A DNA stretch of 47,572 nt from the NCBI GenBank assembly GCA_016840385.1, contig JAEOSL010000012.1, forward strand, positions 1 through 47,572, written 5' to 3'. Shown here one piece after another: positions 1 to 9,223 of the stretch. The notes below the pieces were generated by a model. That model ran no database searches. It saw only the letters and a list, made by a program, of their open reading frames with translations, and was not told where the DNA came from. This DNA is from Candidatus Thorarchaeota archaeon. Lineage in GTDB: Archaea; Asgardarchaeota; Thorarchaeia; Thorarchaeales; Thorarchaeaceae. Each line of letters opens with the position of its first letter. Position 1 is the first letter of the stretch. Position numbers and translations under genes: made by a program.

Positions 1-88
1 CCTTCTTCAACCCCTTCAGAAGGGAGTCTGCAATTGTATCAGAGCTGCCGCCTCTTTTTGGGCTTCCACGGAGAACTACTACTCTCAT
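1..88 (-). CDS. Flavodoxin-like NAD(P)H/FMN reductase, N-terminus only
   Basis: The first 29 codons of a minus-strand gene run off the left edge of the window. The peptide starts MRVVVLRGSPKRGGSSDTIA, the FMN-phosphate-binding first loop of the flavodoxin/WrbA-type family (beta strand, then G-S-P-[KR]-x-x-G-x-[ST]). It begins at an ATG at 86-88 with a purine-rich GAGG about 12 nt upstream. Members of this family are soluble flavoproteins that reduce quinones, iron or other acceptors with NAD(P)H; which substrate applies here cannot be judged from the N-terminus. It is divergent from the amidohydrolase gene at 211. Confidence 0.7.
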   Translation of the reverse strand, partial: MRVVVLRGSPKRGGSSDTIADSLLKGLKK

Positions 89-210
89 TTCTGTTTTCCT
101 CACCTGTATGGACTGTACAATTCAAAATAAAGAATCTATCAGCGCAGGTTTTGAAATCATAAACATGTCAGTAAGGAATTGCTTTTCAGTGGGATAATTT
201 CTTACTGAAT

Positions 211-1158
211 TTGAATATCTTGACAGACATGTGGAAGTACAATGGTCCTATCTTTGATGCACACACTCACATCGGAGAACCAGACACACTCGATAAGATG
301 GTCAATATTGAAGAGGAATTTGGGATAACGAAGCAGATTGCAATAGTGCATTCAAAAGAAGGACTTGTGGCTGCAAGAGAGAGAGATCCCGAGCGATTTG
401 TTTTTGCAAAGTACCTGTCTCTTACTGATATTGCTCACTACAATGTAGAACCAGTCATTGATGATATCTCAAAAACAAAGGAAGAAGGCTATGTCCTTGC
501 CAAGACTTGGTTCGGTCCACGCTGGCGAGATTATATTGAAGATGTTCCTGCAGGTTTCAGGATTGATAATCCAAAACTAGAGCCGGTCTTTCAGGCATTA
601 GAAGATAATGATCTTCCTCTTTTGATTCATATTGCTGACCCTGATACATATTTCGAGTTGCACTATCAAGATTTCTCCAAGTATGGAACAAAGGAAGATA
701 ATTTGGACCAGTTGGAAAACGTGATGGAGCGGCACCCTCAAGTTGTATTTCAAATCCCTCATTTTGGAGCTCAACCTGAGATACATAGACTCCCGAATCT
801 TTCAAGCTGGCTTGATAGATTTCCTAACATCGTCATAGATACTGCATCTTCTCGATGGATGGCTAGAGAACTCAGTAAGGATGTACAGAAGGCTCGAGAA
901 TTTCTAATCAAATATTCCGATAGAATTCTCTTTGGAACTGATCTCTCTTCAAATCGCGGGGACCATGAATATTATCGTGGAAGATACAACGCTCAGAGAA
1001 TCCTTTGGGAAACAGATCTTTGCGATGAACCACTACCCTTTGAAGATGTAGATACCAAAGACACTGATGGTACTTTCATTAATGGACTAGATCTCCCGAA
1101 TGAAGTACTTCGGAAAATTTACTGGGAGAATGCGAACAGAATGTATTGTACTCAGTAG
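211..1158 (+). CDS. Metal-dependent amidohydrolase (amidohydrolase-2, TIM barrel)
   Basis: A 315-residue protein of typical amidohydrolase_2 length. An H-x-H metal motif sits near the N-terminus (FDAHTHIGEPD, about residues 15-25). Later metal-ligand positions are HIADPD (about 140), the strand PHFGAQPE (about 183) and FGTDLSSNR near 243, whose Asp is the usual catalytic residue. The family hydrolyses or decarboxylates small carboxylates and cyclic amides in the cytoplasm; the substrate is not predictable. The longest frame starts at a TTG at 211. An ATG at 229 (MWKYNG) lies closer to the first barrel strand and is an equally good start; no clear Shine-Dalgarno supports either. It looks monocistronic, followed by a strong hairpin at 1198. 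Confidence 0.85.
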   Translation: MNILTDMWKYNGPIFDAHTHIGEPDTLDKMVNIEEEFGITKQIAIVHSKEGLVAARERDPERFVFAKYLSLTDIAHYNVEPVIDDISKTKEEGYVLAKTWFGPRWRDYIEDVPAGFRIDNPKLEPVFQALEDNDLPLLIHIADPDTYFELHYQDFSKYGTKEDNLDQLENVMERHPQVVFQIPHFGAQPEIHRLPNLSSWLDRFPNIVIDTASSRWMARELSKDVQKAREFLIKYSDRILFGTDLSSNRGDHEYYRGRYNAQRILWETDLCDEPLPFEDVDTKDTDGTFINGLDLPNEVLRKIYWENANRMYCTQ

Positions 1159-1197
1159 TGGAGTCTATTCAAGATTATCGATAAAAAAAGAAGAAGG

Positions 1198-1222
1198 AAG
1201 AGCTCTTAGATCAAGAGCTCTT
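1198..1222 (+). terminator. Hairpin of two AAGAGCTCTT palindromes
   Basis: Two identical 10-bp palindromes, AAGAGCTCTT, are separated by 5 bp and can form a 10-bp stem followed by TTT. The position 40 bp after the amidohydrolase stop suggests a terminator or 3'-end processing hairpin. The structure is seen; the role is inferred. Confidence 0.45.
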
Positions 1223-1634
1223 TAGCTCATGGACTTCGTATTTTACCAAGGAGCAGAGAATTGATTCTTTGTATCAAGTCTGATCATCCAAGGCTCAGTG
1301 GGTGGCTTGGTCGGGGGTGCTTTGCGTTCGTTCCATGGCTCGGTTGGGGGTTTTGTGGGTGGGAGTTCGTGTCTATTCATTGTGTATTACCGAACAACTA
1401 TACCCGTTTGTTATCGAAATCCGGCTTGCATTTTCATGTGCTCTTCATGGGTACAAAATCATCACAAAAACACAACTTTTCGTGTTATTTCTAAGATAGA
1501 ATCTGGTGAGTATAAATGCAGCAATTAGGATATCTTTAGCTAATAGCGAGTTGGATTATCATAATTTCCGAAAGATATTTGATTGCTTTCTGATGACATT
1601 CAGATAATCGTTGGTGGATGGAGTTTACAATAGT
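1223..1634. other. Non-coding gap with a G-rich patch
   Basis: No convincing gene was found here. Three overlapping short open frames in this stretch are mutually exclusive and have low-complexity composition. The interval 1298-1367 is much richer in G than its surroundings, with five runs of three to five G on the plus strand. The rest is AT-rich and probably holds the promoter of the surface-protein gene at 1635. Confidence 0.5.
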
Positions 1635-2501
1635 ATGAAATCTAGAACCCTCAATGTTGCTACAATTGTTGTCTTAACATTCTTGTTACTGATTGGAATA
1701 TTCTCTGCACCAGTATCTGCAGCTGTAGTCTGGTCTGATGATTTTAGTGATGGTAACTACGATGGGTGGACTATTCTTGGAGGAGCATTCAACACACCCG
1801 TTTCTCCCAAGTACAGTCTCACATGCAGTCCAGCTGGACTTAGCATGATATACCATCCAAGTACTCAATTCAACGGGAATTGGATATTTGAGTTGTATGA
1901 AGATGGAAATGATGAAAGTGAAATTGAGGTCCTCTTCATTGCGACTGGAACAACCTTGGAGGATTTTGAAGGATACTCACTCTATCTACGATATTGGGAG
2001 ACTGACTATGATGTCGCACTCTTTCGGTGGAACTATAGTTCAATTTATGATAGAAGTATGAAGACCCCTCTTGCACAATTTGATATTTGGACCTCTGGGT
2101 CAACTCTCCCTGATCCCGCATGGCACTGGTACAACATTACAAGAGATTTGACTGGAAATTTCACTATTTCCAGAAACGATGTGGTAATTATTACGACAAG
2201 TCCTGATGTTGAAGAGTTTGAATTTGATGGTCCGAATTATACTACAGACAAATTCGTCGTAAAGGCTGAAGAAGATGCTTCGATAGATACTATTGTCGTA
2301 GGGACCGATTTACCACCTGATGTAACAGAAACAACAACGACTTCTTCAACTACAACCAACACTACATCAACTACAACAACGACCACCACCAGTACGACCA
2401 GCACTATTGGTGATATAGAACAGTATCTTCCGCTCATTGCTGTCGGTGGTGGGGCGGTTATCGTAATTGTAGTGATCGTAGTCATCATGAAGAAGAAATG
2501 A
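1635..2501 (+). CDS. Secreted, C-terminally anchored surface protein
   Basis: The ATG at 1635 starts a clean signal peptide (charged MKSR, then a hydrophobic core ending at APVSAA). A longer TTG frame from 1611 would bury that signal, so it is rejected. The mature part (about residues 32-235) opens VVWSDDFSDGNYDGW and is rich in aromatic beta-strand sequence, resembling LamG/concanavalin-like extracellular domains. A Thr/Ser-only linker of about 30 residues follows, a likely O-glycosylation stalk, then a single C-terminal membrane helix and a KKK stop-transfer signal. This is the common plan of archaeal cell-surface proteins. Function beyond surface exposure, possibly glycan binding, is not determined. 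Confidence 0.75.
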   Translation: MKSRTLNVATIVVLTFLLLIGIFSAPVSAAVVWSDDFSDGNYDGWTILGGAFNTPVSPKYSLTCSPAGLSMIYHPSTQFNGNWIFELYEDGNDESEIEVLFIATGTTLEDFEGYSLYLRYWETDYDVALFRWNYSSIYDRSMKTPLAQFDIWTSGSTLPDPAWHWYNITRDLTGNFTISRNDVVIITTSPDVEEFEFDGPNYTTDKFVVKAEEDASIDTIVVGTDLPPDVTETTTTSSTTTNTTSTTTTTTTSTTSTIGDIEQYLPLIAVGGGAVIVIVVIVVIMKKK

Positions 2502-2701
2502 GAAAGATAATCGAAATGGTATGAATCCATCAAACCCCTACTAACATAACCACGACTGCAGTTGGGCCTTGTCAGTTGGAATCAGAGTATTCATTGTAAT
2601 TTCATGCGTAGACACAAACTCTGATTACAGTCAATGGAAATAGCCACCAAGGTTAGAAGGAGAGAAACCGCCTGAGTGAAGAAATCAATCTTTCAGAGAG
2701 T

Positions 2702-3400
2702 GTGACCAAGCTCTATCAAACAGAATTAGATAGCAACGAGTTTGCTTTCATCTACCTTGGTTATGCTGGCATTCTATTACGAATCCGAGATCTAACAATT
2801 GCTTTTGATCCAGCTGACTATTTATCCAAGGTAAAGTCGAAGATATCCACTCTTGATTTTATAACATACAGCCATAGTCATTATGATCACTACACATTAC
2901 GAGATGCAGTTTCTCTCTACAAGATCTCCAAGGCTCATATCATCAGTGAATTTTCAATGGTTGAAGAACTACAATCTAAGATACCCAGCGACATGATTAC
3001 TGCTGGTCCTGAAACTTTTCGCACCGTTCGTGATGAAATGGTTGTTGATTTTAAAGGTGCTAGATTCAAGATGCATCGTGGAGTGCACCCCCGTCAGATA
3101 ATCCAATTTCGAGTGAAACTTGGAAAAGTGAGAATCTTCCATGGTGCTGATTCTGGGTACTGGCCAGTTGGAAAACAGAAGGTTGATGTCGCATTCATCC
3201 CGACTGGAAAACCTTCACCCACATGTGCTCCTGGAGTAGGTCTGGCGATGGTAATGGATATCAAACCCACATTTGCTTTGGCTATGCATGGTTCTGATAA
3301 ACAATGCAAGAAGTTCAAAGAGCTAGTTGAGAATGAAGTACCAGAAACTAAGGTCATCATTCCCAAAGTGAATGAACTAATCAAATTGAGTACAAAGTAG
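2702..3400 (+). CDS. Metallo-beta-lactamase-fold hydrolase, UlaG-like
   Basis: A 232-residue single-domain MBL-fold protein. The zinc motif SHSHYDHY (H-x-H-x-D-H) lies near residue 60; later ligands are probably MHRGVHP (about 121), FHGADSGYW (about 147, bridging Asp) and AMHGSD (about 200). The sequence resembles UlaG-type hydrolases rather than glyoxalases. These are cytoplasmic and act on small phosphoesters or lactones, or on nucleic acids. The frame opens at GTG 2702; an AAGGAG at 2657 sits too far upstream, so the exact start is uncertain. The stop lies 30 bp before the leftmost tRNA-Gly stump, so this gene marks the outer edge of the Gly array. Confidence 0.8.
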   Translation: MTKLYQTELDSNEFAFIYLGYAGILLRIRDLTIAFDPADYLSKVKSKISTLDFITYSHSHYDHYTLRDAVSLYKISKAHIISEFSMVEELQSKIPSDMITAGPETFRTVRDEMVVDFKGARFKMHRGVHPRQIIQFRVKLGKVRIFHGADSGYWPVGKQKVDVAFIPTGKPSPTCAPGVGLAMVMDIKPTFALAMHGSDKQCKKFKELVENEVPETKVIIPKVNELIKLSTK

Positions 3401-3430
3401 CTCGAATTGCTATTTATCATGGAGAAGAAG

Positions 3431-3480
3431 TGGTGCGCTCGCCGGGACTTGAACCCGGGCAGCAAGATCTACGAATCCTC
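3431..3480 (-). repeat. tRNA-Gly 3' stump, outermost copy
   Basis: On the minus strand this is T-arm CCGGG-TTCAAGT-CCCGG, acceptor CGAGCGC, A and CCA. It reaches further back into the anticodon/intron region than most copies, sharing CGTAGATC with the intact gene. One T-loop base differs (TTCAAGT). There is no matching 5' half next to it, so it cannot form a tRNA. Confidence 0.8.
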
Positions 3481-3507
3481 TGACCAGTCCTTGACTATAT
3501 TGCTCAC

Positions 3508-4068
3508 TCAAGAGATGCCTATTCCTACTGATTTGTCCTCATTTCTCGACTTTTTTGGAGCATAGTAAAATGAACCTATAGCAAATGGTATTGCCACCAA
3601 TAGAGAGCTTACTCCAGTTGAGTCATCATACCCCAACCAGCGACTGTACATACTGATGTCCATTCGCGCATCCCCATGATTTGTCTGCAAAATGATATCA
3701 ATCGATTGATAATATGATGAAGCGATTTCAACAGAGATCATAAGACTTGTTACATTTCTTGCTTCATAATATGCAGAGTAATTCTCCCCATTATACCATG
3801 CATTCCATTCAGTTCCGTTGAGGACTATTATATCAAGAGCCCCCTCTGTGCAAGCAAAGGAGATGTCTATTGATCGATTGAAGGACCTCCAAGGAAATCT
3901 GGCATGAAACGGTGCAGTCAGATCATCCAAGATTCCAAAATTTGATCCGGTTAGAATCAACTGATCCATTTCGTAAGGAGCTATGAATGAATGCACAGAA
4001 CCTACAATGAACCCAATACATACGAACGCTAAAACAATCGAGACCCCTTTTCCCCTCATGGTCATCAA
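3508..4068 (-). CDS. Small membrane-anchored extracellular protein, cargo of Gly array
   Basis: A 186-residue protein with an N-terminal hydrophobic segment (about 9-28) and a C-terminal one (about 155-173) ending in a charged tail with APKKSRNEDK. The middle 110 residues carry several potential N-glycosylation sites (N-x-S/T) and read as an extracellular domain. No known family is recognised. The gene fills the interval between the stumps at 3431 and 4164; its stop lies 28 bp from the left one. It starts at ATG 4068; a downstream ATG three codons in is possible. A cargo role is inferred from position only. Confidence 0.6.
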   Translation of the reverse strand: MMTMRGKGVSIVLAFVCIGFIVGSVHSFIAPYEMDQLILTGSNFGILDDLTAPFHARFPWRSFNRSIDISFACTEGALDIIVLNGTEWNAWYNGENYSAYYEARNVTSLMISVEIASSYYQSIDIILQTNHGDARMDISMYSRWLGYDDSTGVSSLLVAIPFAIGSFYYAPKKSRNEDKSVGIGIS

Positions 4069-4163
4069 GCATGATGAAACTCAGAAGAATTTGAACTCAT
4101 CGATTTTCTGTTTCTTACAAATGATGGCTCATTGTTTTAGCAGTTTTCTATAGGAAGAAAGAA

Positions 4164-4192
4164 TGGTGCGCTCGCCGGGATTTGAACCCGGG
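4164..4192 (-). repeat. tRNA-Gly 3' stump
   Basis: 29 nt: T-arm CCGGG-TTCAAAT-CCCGG, acceptor CGAGCGC, A, CCA. Sequence upstream of the T-stem is unrelated to tRNA. The flank beyond CCA is pyrimidine-rich on the tRNA strand (TTCTTTC), as at a tRNA terminator. Confidence 0.85.
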
Positions 4193-4197
4193 AAACA

Positions 4198-4695
4198 TCA
4201 TTTCGCTATCTCATGATTTCTATTTCTCTGATGCCAAAAGAGAACAAAGGAATTGACAATTTGCGGTACAAGAAGTGGTCGCATCTGATAGGTGTAGACC
4301 CTTTCTACTCTAAGAATGTTGATTTCTGGTGCTAATACAATGAGTAATGTGCTTAGTACTATAATCAGAAGCCCCTTTTGAAAACTGAATCGATTTGTTA
4401 GAACGAGCCATGATGCGATCGGTGACAGAATTCCAATTATTGATACTAGAATTGTAACTGTATTGACGTAAGGAAACAACAACTCAAAAGTATCAAGGGT
4501 TGGAGTTAAAGCTCTCGTGCTATTCCATTCAATAACCCAGCAAACACACCCAAATTTTGATTGGACGAATACACCATCAAGAATCATTACTTCTCCTGCA
4601 CCGAAGGTTTCTGTTTCCAGAGTACCTGGAGTTAGAATGGCAATAAGGAATAGAACTAATATTACTCCTCTATACGATTGTCCAATACCTCTCAT
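4198..4695 (-). CDS. Small polytopic membrane protein, cargo of Gly array
   Basis: 165 residues with an N-terminal hydrophobic segment (about 10-24), then an extracellular stretch holding a CVCW motif (about 50-53). Two further membrane helices at about 78-100 and 107-124 are followed by a basic tail. No family is recognised. The TGA stop is 6 bp from the tRNA stump at 4164 and the start 86 bp from the stump at 4781, so the gene fills its block almost completely. The tight fit suggests the block moved as a unit. Confidence 0.6.
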   Translation of the reverse strand: MRGIGQSYRGVILVLFLIAILTPGTLETETFGAGEVMILDGVFVQSKFGCVCWVIEWNSTRALTPTLDTFELLFPYVNTVTILVSIIGILSPIASWLVLTNRFSFQKGLLIIVLSTLLIVLAPEINILRVERVYTYQMRPLLVPQIVNSFVLFWHQRNRNHEIAK

Positions 4696-4780
4696 ACTTC
4701 ATCAATTTTCATCAAATCAGAATATGCTTTGTTATAGGCAAAGCAATGTACTAAGTTGCAGTCTTGAGAAGCAGAAAAGA

Positions 4781-4812
4781 TGGTGCGCTCGCCGGGATTT
4801 GAACCCGGGCCG
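4781..4812 (-). repeat. tRNA-Gly 3' stump
   Basis: Same T-arm, acceptor CGAGCGC and CCA as the neighbouring stumps. Similarity to the intact tRNA-Gly extends a few bases 5' of the T-stem (ATCGG) and then fades. Confidence 0.85.
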
Positions 4813-4903
4813 ATAACGGAATCCTAATGATGACTCGGTCATCTGTTCATCGTAGCACACCTATTCTTCACATCTGCAGTAGCTTGGTTAGGTTGAATAA
4901 ACA

Positions 4904-7237
4904 CTAGTCAACAACCACTACCCGTCGTCTATCAACTATTATTACTATTAGACCTATGATTCCAACTGTTCCTCCTACAATCACGAGAAGAAGGGAGTTG
5001 GTATACCAAGGCAAATCTGGTATTGTTCCATTTGTTGTCGTGGTTGCAGAAACCATTGGGAAGTTGTCTTGATCATTCTCGTCAATGATGTATACTCCCG
5101 TTCCATTATAATCCGACCACCAATTCCCTGTATCAACTTGATTGTCCCAATGATTTAATGATCCTTCACAGATAGCATTAGGTGTGTTGTATGCAAATGT
5201 GTTATTGAAAATCTCGTTTCGATTCGCTGTGGTATCCAGAGCTATTCCTACTCCTGTATTATTACTAATTGTGTTCTGAGTTACCAGACAGTCCGAGGTG
5301 CTATTCAAAAGAACTCCTCTGTGATTCAAGTAAACAGCATTACTCCAAATCTCAGCACCATCAGAGTCTTCCATGAAAATTCCATCAGTGTTCTGAAAAA
5401 CAGTGTTGTGGGATAGAGTGCAGTTAAAAGAGGTCCACATAACAACTCCCTCTTCATTGTTACTTATTTGACAATTTGAGATATGACAATTGTATGACGA
5501 ACTTAGTTCAATCCCTCTTGAGCTGTTCCTGATGTCTACATTTGTAATCTCAATATCTTCCGAGTGTGAAATGCTAATTCCGAACAGTAAATTGTTGTTT
5601 CCTGATACACCTGTAATGTCACATTGGGTTGAATCCTGCAATGTGATTCCATATGCATTATTGTTGAAATTGATACCAGTAATATCACATTGGGTTGAAT
5701 CCAGTAGGGTGACTCCAATCGAATTGTTATGAAGATTAACGCTAACAAGATTGCATGAAGTGCAGTTCATTAGTGTGATAGCTGAAGCTTCACCTGGGTT
5801 GAAATTATCATAATATATCCAATCCGAGTTGATATCATGGAAATCCCCTCCAGAAATAGTAATCTCTCTACAATTCACAAGTAGCAACTGCGCATAGGAA
5901 TCCCCATCAATTGTCACGGAATCAAGATTTGCGAAGAATCCAATTGGCTTACCTTGTACATTATTTCCCTCGAATCTTATTGTATCGAAATCCCAGCTCT
6001 CGTAGCTCTCAATAATCGGGTAGAGTCCACCTCCGTCAAAGGTGTTATTGATGATATCACAGTTGAAGAATGGCCCACTAGGCACATCCCACCAGTTTGA
6101 ATACCATCCAAAGACAAAACCATATCTGCCTTCAGTAATAGAATTATTGGAAACATTGTACTGACTAGCACCTTGGAGATACAGTCCCTGATGGACCAGG
6201 GAGATAGTATTCGAATAAATATCACAGTCATGTCCACCGTGCATGGAAATTCCAGTTTCAAAACGCCCGGTTCTTCCAAGTAGATTATTCTCGTGAACTT
6301 TTGTTTTGTTTGTTTGATGCATCACGATTGGTCTGGAACTACCATTGATTCTATTTCCCGTGACTGTGCTGTTGTTAGTTGAGACCGTGATACCAGTCGA
6401 GCAAGAGGTGATGTTGTTATCCTGGACAGTGAAGTTATCCCCTGTCACTTCTATGCCATTATAATCAAAACCTGAGAGCTCATTTCTTTGAATTGTACAT
6501 AAACTTCCTCTTGCATTGATTCCTGCCCAGTTGAGATCATATTCATCGGTAGATGCTGTGAATGAGTTCTCAACTATGTGAGTATCATAAGTCATCCGTG
6601 CTGTTATACCCATGTATGTTATGTTTTTGAATTCGTTGAGCGAGATTGTGCAATTCCTGCAATTGTATATTCTCAGTCCAATATGGCACGGTTCGTATCC
6701 TTGGGTGTTGTTTGATATCACTGTGGAATTGCTCATAGCGACACTGATTCCCTGATACGAAACACTGAGGATATTATCTGATATAGAGCAATTCGAAACT
6801 TGATATCCGGAGACCGCAGTAAAACTATCTACAATATGGTTTCTTTCTACTATTCCGTTGCTTACGTTAGTAAGAGTAAGAGGAGCGATTGGTTGGATAA
6901 ATGCGTAGCCATCGATAGATGAAGAAAACAAGCAATTCTCTATGACGAAATGACTGGTGGTGTTCGTAATCCAAATGCATGTTGAATTTGTCGACGTTAT
7001 GTTCAGATTTTGAATGAGGTATGGATCTACTACAGACCCATTTCCCGGCCAACCTTGAGTTTCAAAATCGGTGTTAGATGTTACATTGAAAGGTGCATGA
7101 GAATCATACGAAATCTCATACATTCTAGGTTTTCCAGTAATTTCTGTAGTCTTCATGACATCAATCATGCTAATGGATACCATGAATGACATACCAAGTA
7201 CGACTACCAACAGTATTGCTACTACACGACGAACCAT
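4904..7237 (-). CDS. Surface right-handed beta-helix protein (NosD/CASH-like), cargo of Gly array
   Basis: A 777-residue secreted protein. It has an N-terminal signal/anchor (about residues 7-24), then some 650 residues of short Asn-rich repeats of about 22-24 residues with the pattern N-x-[IV]-x-x-N-x-[IV]-x-x-x-x-x-G-[IV], as in parallel beta-helix (PbH1/CASH, NosD-type) proteins. A C-terminal membrane helix (about 748-766) and a basic tail RRR follow. Two near-identical repeats containing TLQDSTQCDITG and TLLDSTQCDITG indicate recent internal duplication. Such proteins bind or modify surface glycans or form part of the cell envelope. No catalytic residues can be assigned. It is the only gene between stumps 4781 and 7326. 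Confidence 0.8.
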   Translation of the reverse strand: MVRRVVAILLVVVLGMSFMVSISMIDVMKTTEITGKPRMYEISYDSHAPFNVTSNTDFETQGWPGNGSVVDPYLIQNLNITSTNSTCIWITNTTSHFVIENCLFSSSIDGYAFIQPIAPLTLTNVSNGIVERNHIVDSFTAVSGYQVSNCSISDNILSVSYQGISVAMSNSTVISNNTQGYEPCHIGLRIYNCRNCTISLNEFKNITYMGITARMTYDTHIVENSFTASTDEYDLNWAGINARGSLCTIQRNELSGFDYNGIEVTGDNFTVQDNNITSCSTGITVSTNNSTVTGNRINGSSRPIVMHQTNKTKVHENNLLGRTGRFETGISMHGGHDCDIYSNTISLVHQGLYLQGASQYNVSNNSITEGRYGFVFGWYSNWWDVPSGPFFNCDIINNTFDGGGLYPIIESYESWDFDTIRFEGNNVQGKPIGFFANLDSVTIDGDSYAQLLLVNCREITISGGDFHDINSDWIYYDNFNPGEASAITLMNCTSCNLVSVNLHNNSIGVTLLDSTQCDITGINFNNNAYGITLQDSTQCDITGVSGNNNLLFGISISHSEDIEITNVDIRNSSRGIELSSSYNCHISNCQISNNEEGVVMWTSFNCTLSHNTVFQNTDGIFMEDSDGAEIWSNAVYLNHRGVLLNSTSDCLVTQNTISNNTGVGIALDTTANRNEIFNNTFAYNTPNAICEGSLNHWDNQVDTGNWWSDYNGTGVYIIDENDQDNFPMVSATTTTNGTIPDLPWYTNSLLLVIVGGTVGIIGLIVIIVDRRRVVVVD

Positions 7238-7325
7238 TCTCTAATTCCCTCAATTGGTAGTGGCAAATCATGTTCGCTTGAAGGAATATGAACATTTGCA
7301 CATTTTGCGTGATTCAGAAGAAAAG

Positions 7326-7354
7326 TGGTGCGCTCGCCGGGATTTGAACCCGGG
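7326..7354 (-). repeat. tRNA-Gly 3' stump
   Basis: 29 nt identical in T-arm and acceptor to the stumps at 4164 and 4781. Sequence on the 5' side diverges immediately after the T-stem. Confidence 0.85.
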
Positions 7355-7470
7355 CGAATTGAAAAAAATTGATTGTGTCTGTTTTTCAGAAGTTTGAAGG
7401 ATAAGCATATCATCGACTATTATGAAAAAATAACAATGTACATATCTCAATACTGGCTTTGAAAATATGA

Positions 7471-8958
7471 GTGAGGAGTGATTGTAGATTGGATGAGGAT
7501 TCATACATTAAAACTAGAGTGATATTTGTACCGTTACATAATTTCCACGCTTATGATGCGGAAGACATTAAGCAGATGCTGCGCATCCTATCCTACTTAT
7601 CAGAATGTCTTTCAATAGGTGTTTATCGCGTATTCGAGAAATTACCCACGATTAATGGAAATGATACATCTCTTTTGGCATCTACCCCCTTGAATCACTA
7701 TACCAGTACTCCTTGTTGGGATATACTGGCTCATGTAAAAAAGAATCAGAAATTATACATTGGTCTGGACAAACCTATTGGAATCTTTATTCGTGGTCAA
7801 GCAATCGAGATGGTGTTTGATAGATATATTTCAACGGATTTCAGAAAATTAGATAATGAAATAAGGACACTAGCAAGTTTAGTCGGTTCTTTGATTTTTG
7901 GTTATAAACTTGAATCAATCACTCCAATCATTGCGATTCTCAAAATAATTGAATGTTCTGAAACCAAAGATGCAAAGATATTAGGGAAATTTCTTAGTTT
8001 GTACCAAATTGCTGACGGTTTATTTGTTGGTCCAAAAAAAATCAAGAAAGATCATATACCGGATCAGGTTTTCTCCTTTTATTCTTCAGGATGGTCCGAT
8101 ATCTATCTTGCTAGTTCCAAGATTGTGTATTCTCCGAACTCAACGACTAGTTATCCATTGAATGAAATTCTTCCATCTGTGATTATGACTTCCCTCTGTG
8201 CAGCTGAATTACATAACCTCTCAACACTTATTCCTCAAGTGATTACGGAAATTTACACAGCGGGGTCCAATATGCCTATTCTCTTTAGAAATTTATTCAA
8301 AACCGAACCAATTGTTAAGCGCTGGATACGTTTCAATGATGAATCGATTCTTGAACTAACTTCAGAATTCACCAAGGTCATGAAACGTCTAGAAACCAAT
8401 CCTGATGGCGAAGTTGCGAGATCTTTTTGGAAAGTCCATAGTGAAGTACATCTACCTCGTCTCAATGAATTAGCTATACACTTGGACCAAAATGTAAATC
8501 GGCTCTTACATAACATTACTACTTTGCTAGCAAGAAAAAATCCTCCTATCAAACGCGCTCTTACTTCTTTTAAATTGTTTAAACCATATGAAATGATACT
8601 GAATGATCTTAAGGATTTAAGACGGGAAATTCCCTCATTCAAGAAACCATTTCAAGAACAAGTTTCAAATGCTATTTCCAATGCAAAATTGGAAGTGGCA
8701 CTCCATGGAATTCTTATTTCCCTTGGTGCACTAATAATAGGAGTATCTATTGATATTCTTACAGCATTTCCTTCATTACTACAAATAGTTCAGAATTTTG
8801 TAAGTGTAACTTGGCCACTAAGTTTCCTATTATTTGGACTACTAGTTTCCATACTTGTAGGATTCGTTGAGGTACACATTCTGATTAAGGCGTCGAAAAG
8901 CAGGTATTTTCCAAAAAGACTTGCCCAACTAATTACAAGACTCCTTAATCGCAGGTGA
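7471..8958 (+). CDS. Membrane protein of unknown family, cargo of Gly array
   Basis: A 495-residue protein without recognised homology. About 400 soluble residues precede two closely spaced C-terminal membrane helices (about 408-430 and 444-466) and a basic tail ending RLLNRR. The soluble part has an alpha-helical, coiled-coil-like stretch around 290-400. The longest frame opens at GTG 7471; a TTG at 7489 has GAGGAG about 10 nt upstream and is the likelier start. It is the only gene between stumps 7326 and 9079. The soluble domain plus C-terminal hairpin would suit a membrane sensor or effector, but nothing shows this directly. Confidence 0.6.
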   Translation: MRSDCRLDEDSYIKTRVIFVPLHNFHAYDAEDIKQMLRILSYLSECLSIGVYRVFEKLPTINGNDTSLLASTPLNHYTSTPCWDILAHVKKNQKLYIGLDKPIGIFIRGQAIEMVFDRYISTDFRKLDNEIRTLASLVGSLIFGYKLESITPIIAILKIIECSETKDAKILGKFLSLYQIADGLFVGPKKIKKDHIPDQVFSFYSSGWSDIYLASSKIVYSPNSTTSYPLNEILPSVIMTSLCAAELHNLSTLIPQVITEIYTAGSNMPILFRNLFKTEPIVKRWIRFNDESILELTSEFTKVMKRLETNPDGEVARSFWKVHSEVHLPRLNELAIHLDQNVNRLLHNITTLLARKNPPIKRALTSFKLFKPYEMILNDLKDLRREIPSFKKPFQEQVSNAISNAKLEVALHGILISLGALIIGVSIDILTAFPSLLQIVQNFVSVTWPLSFLLFGLLVSILVGFVEVHILIKASKSRYFPKRLAQLITRLLNRR

Positions 8959-9078
8959 TGTAAATTGGATATTTTGTTCAATTTAGAAATGAAGTAGCTG
9001 ACTGGGCAACTCTAATGAACACTTCCAAGAGTAGTTAGAATCACAATTGAATGAAAATTTGTAGAAAAACAAGAATTA

Positions 9079-9175
9079 TGGTGCGCTCGCCGGGATTTGA
9101 ACCCGGGCCGGATCCGATCTACGGTTCCGAGGGATTAACCTCCGAACGTTGGCAGGGATCCATCATAGCCTTGGC
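9079..9175 (-). repeat. Long tRNA-Gly 3' stump, from D-loop to CCA
   Basis: This copy starts in the D-loop (GGCTATGAT), then contains the anticodon arm with GCC, the anticodon-loop intron, the T-arm, acceptor strand CGAGCGC, A and CCA. It lacks only the acceptor 5' strand and the first half of the D-arm. Those missing parts, GCGCTCGTTGTC, are found at 10870-10881, so the two pieces are the two ends of one interrupted tRNA-Gly gene. It is about 90% alike to the intact gene over the shared part, with a different acceptor stem. Confidence 0.85.
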
Positions 9176-9223
9176 ATTTTCTTAATGGGACTTTAAATTA
9201 AATCAACATGACAAATATTTGAG

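Noticed and set aside
1298..1375. G-quadruplex or small gene in the G-rich patch
   Set aside because: G-runs are separated by long irregular gaps, and the three overlapping frames have no ribosome binding site; reported only as a compositional feature.
4517..4816. 99-codon plus-strand frame running into a tRNA-Gly stump
   Set aside because: Antisense to the 165-aa membrane protein and its tail is translated tRNA sequence.
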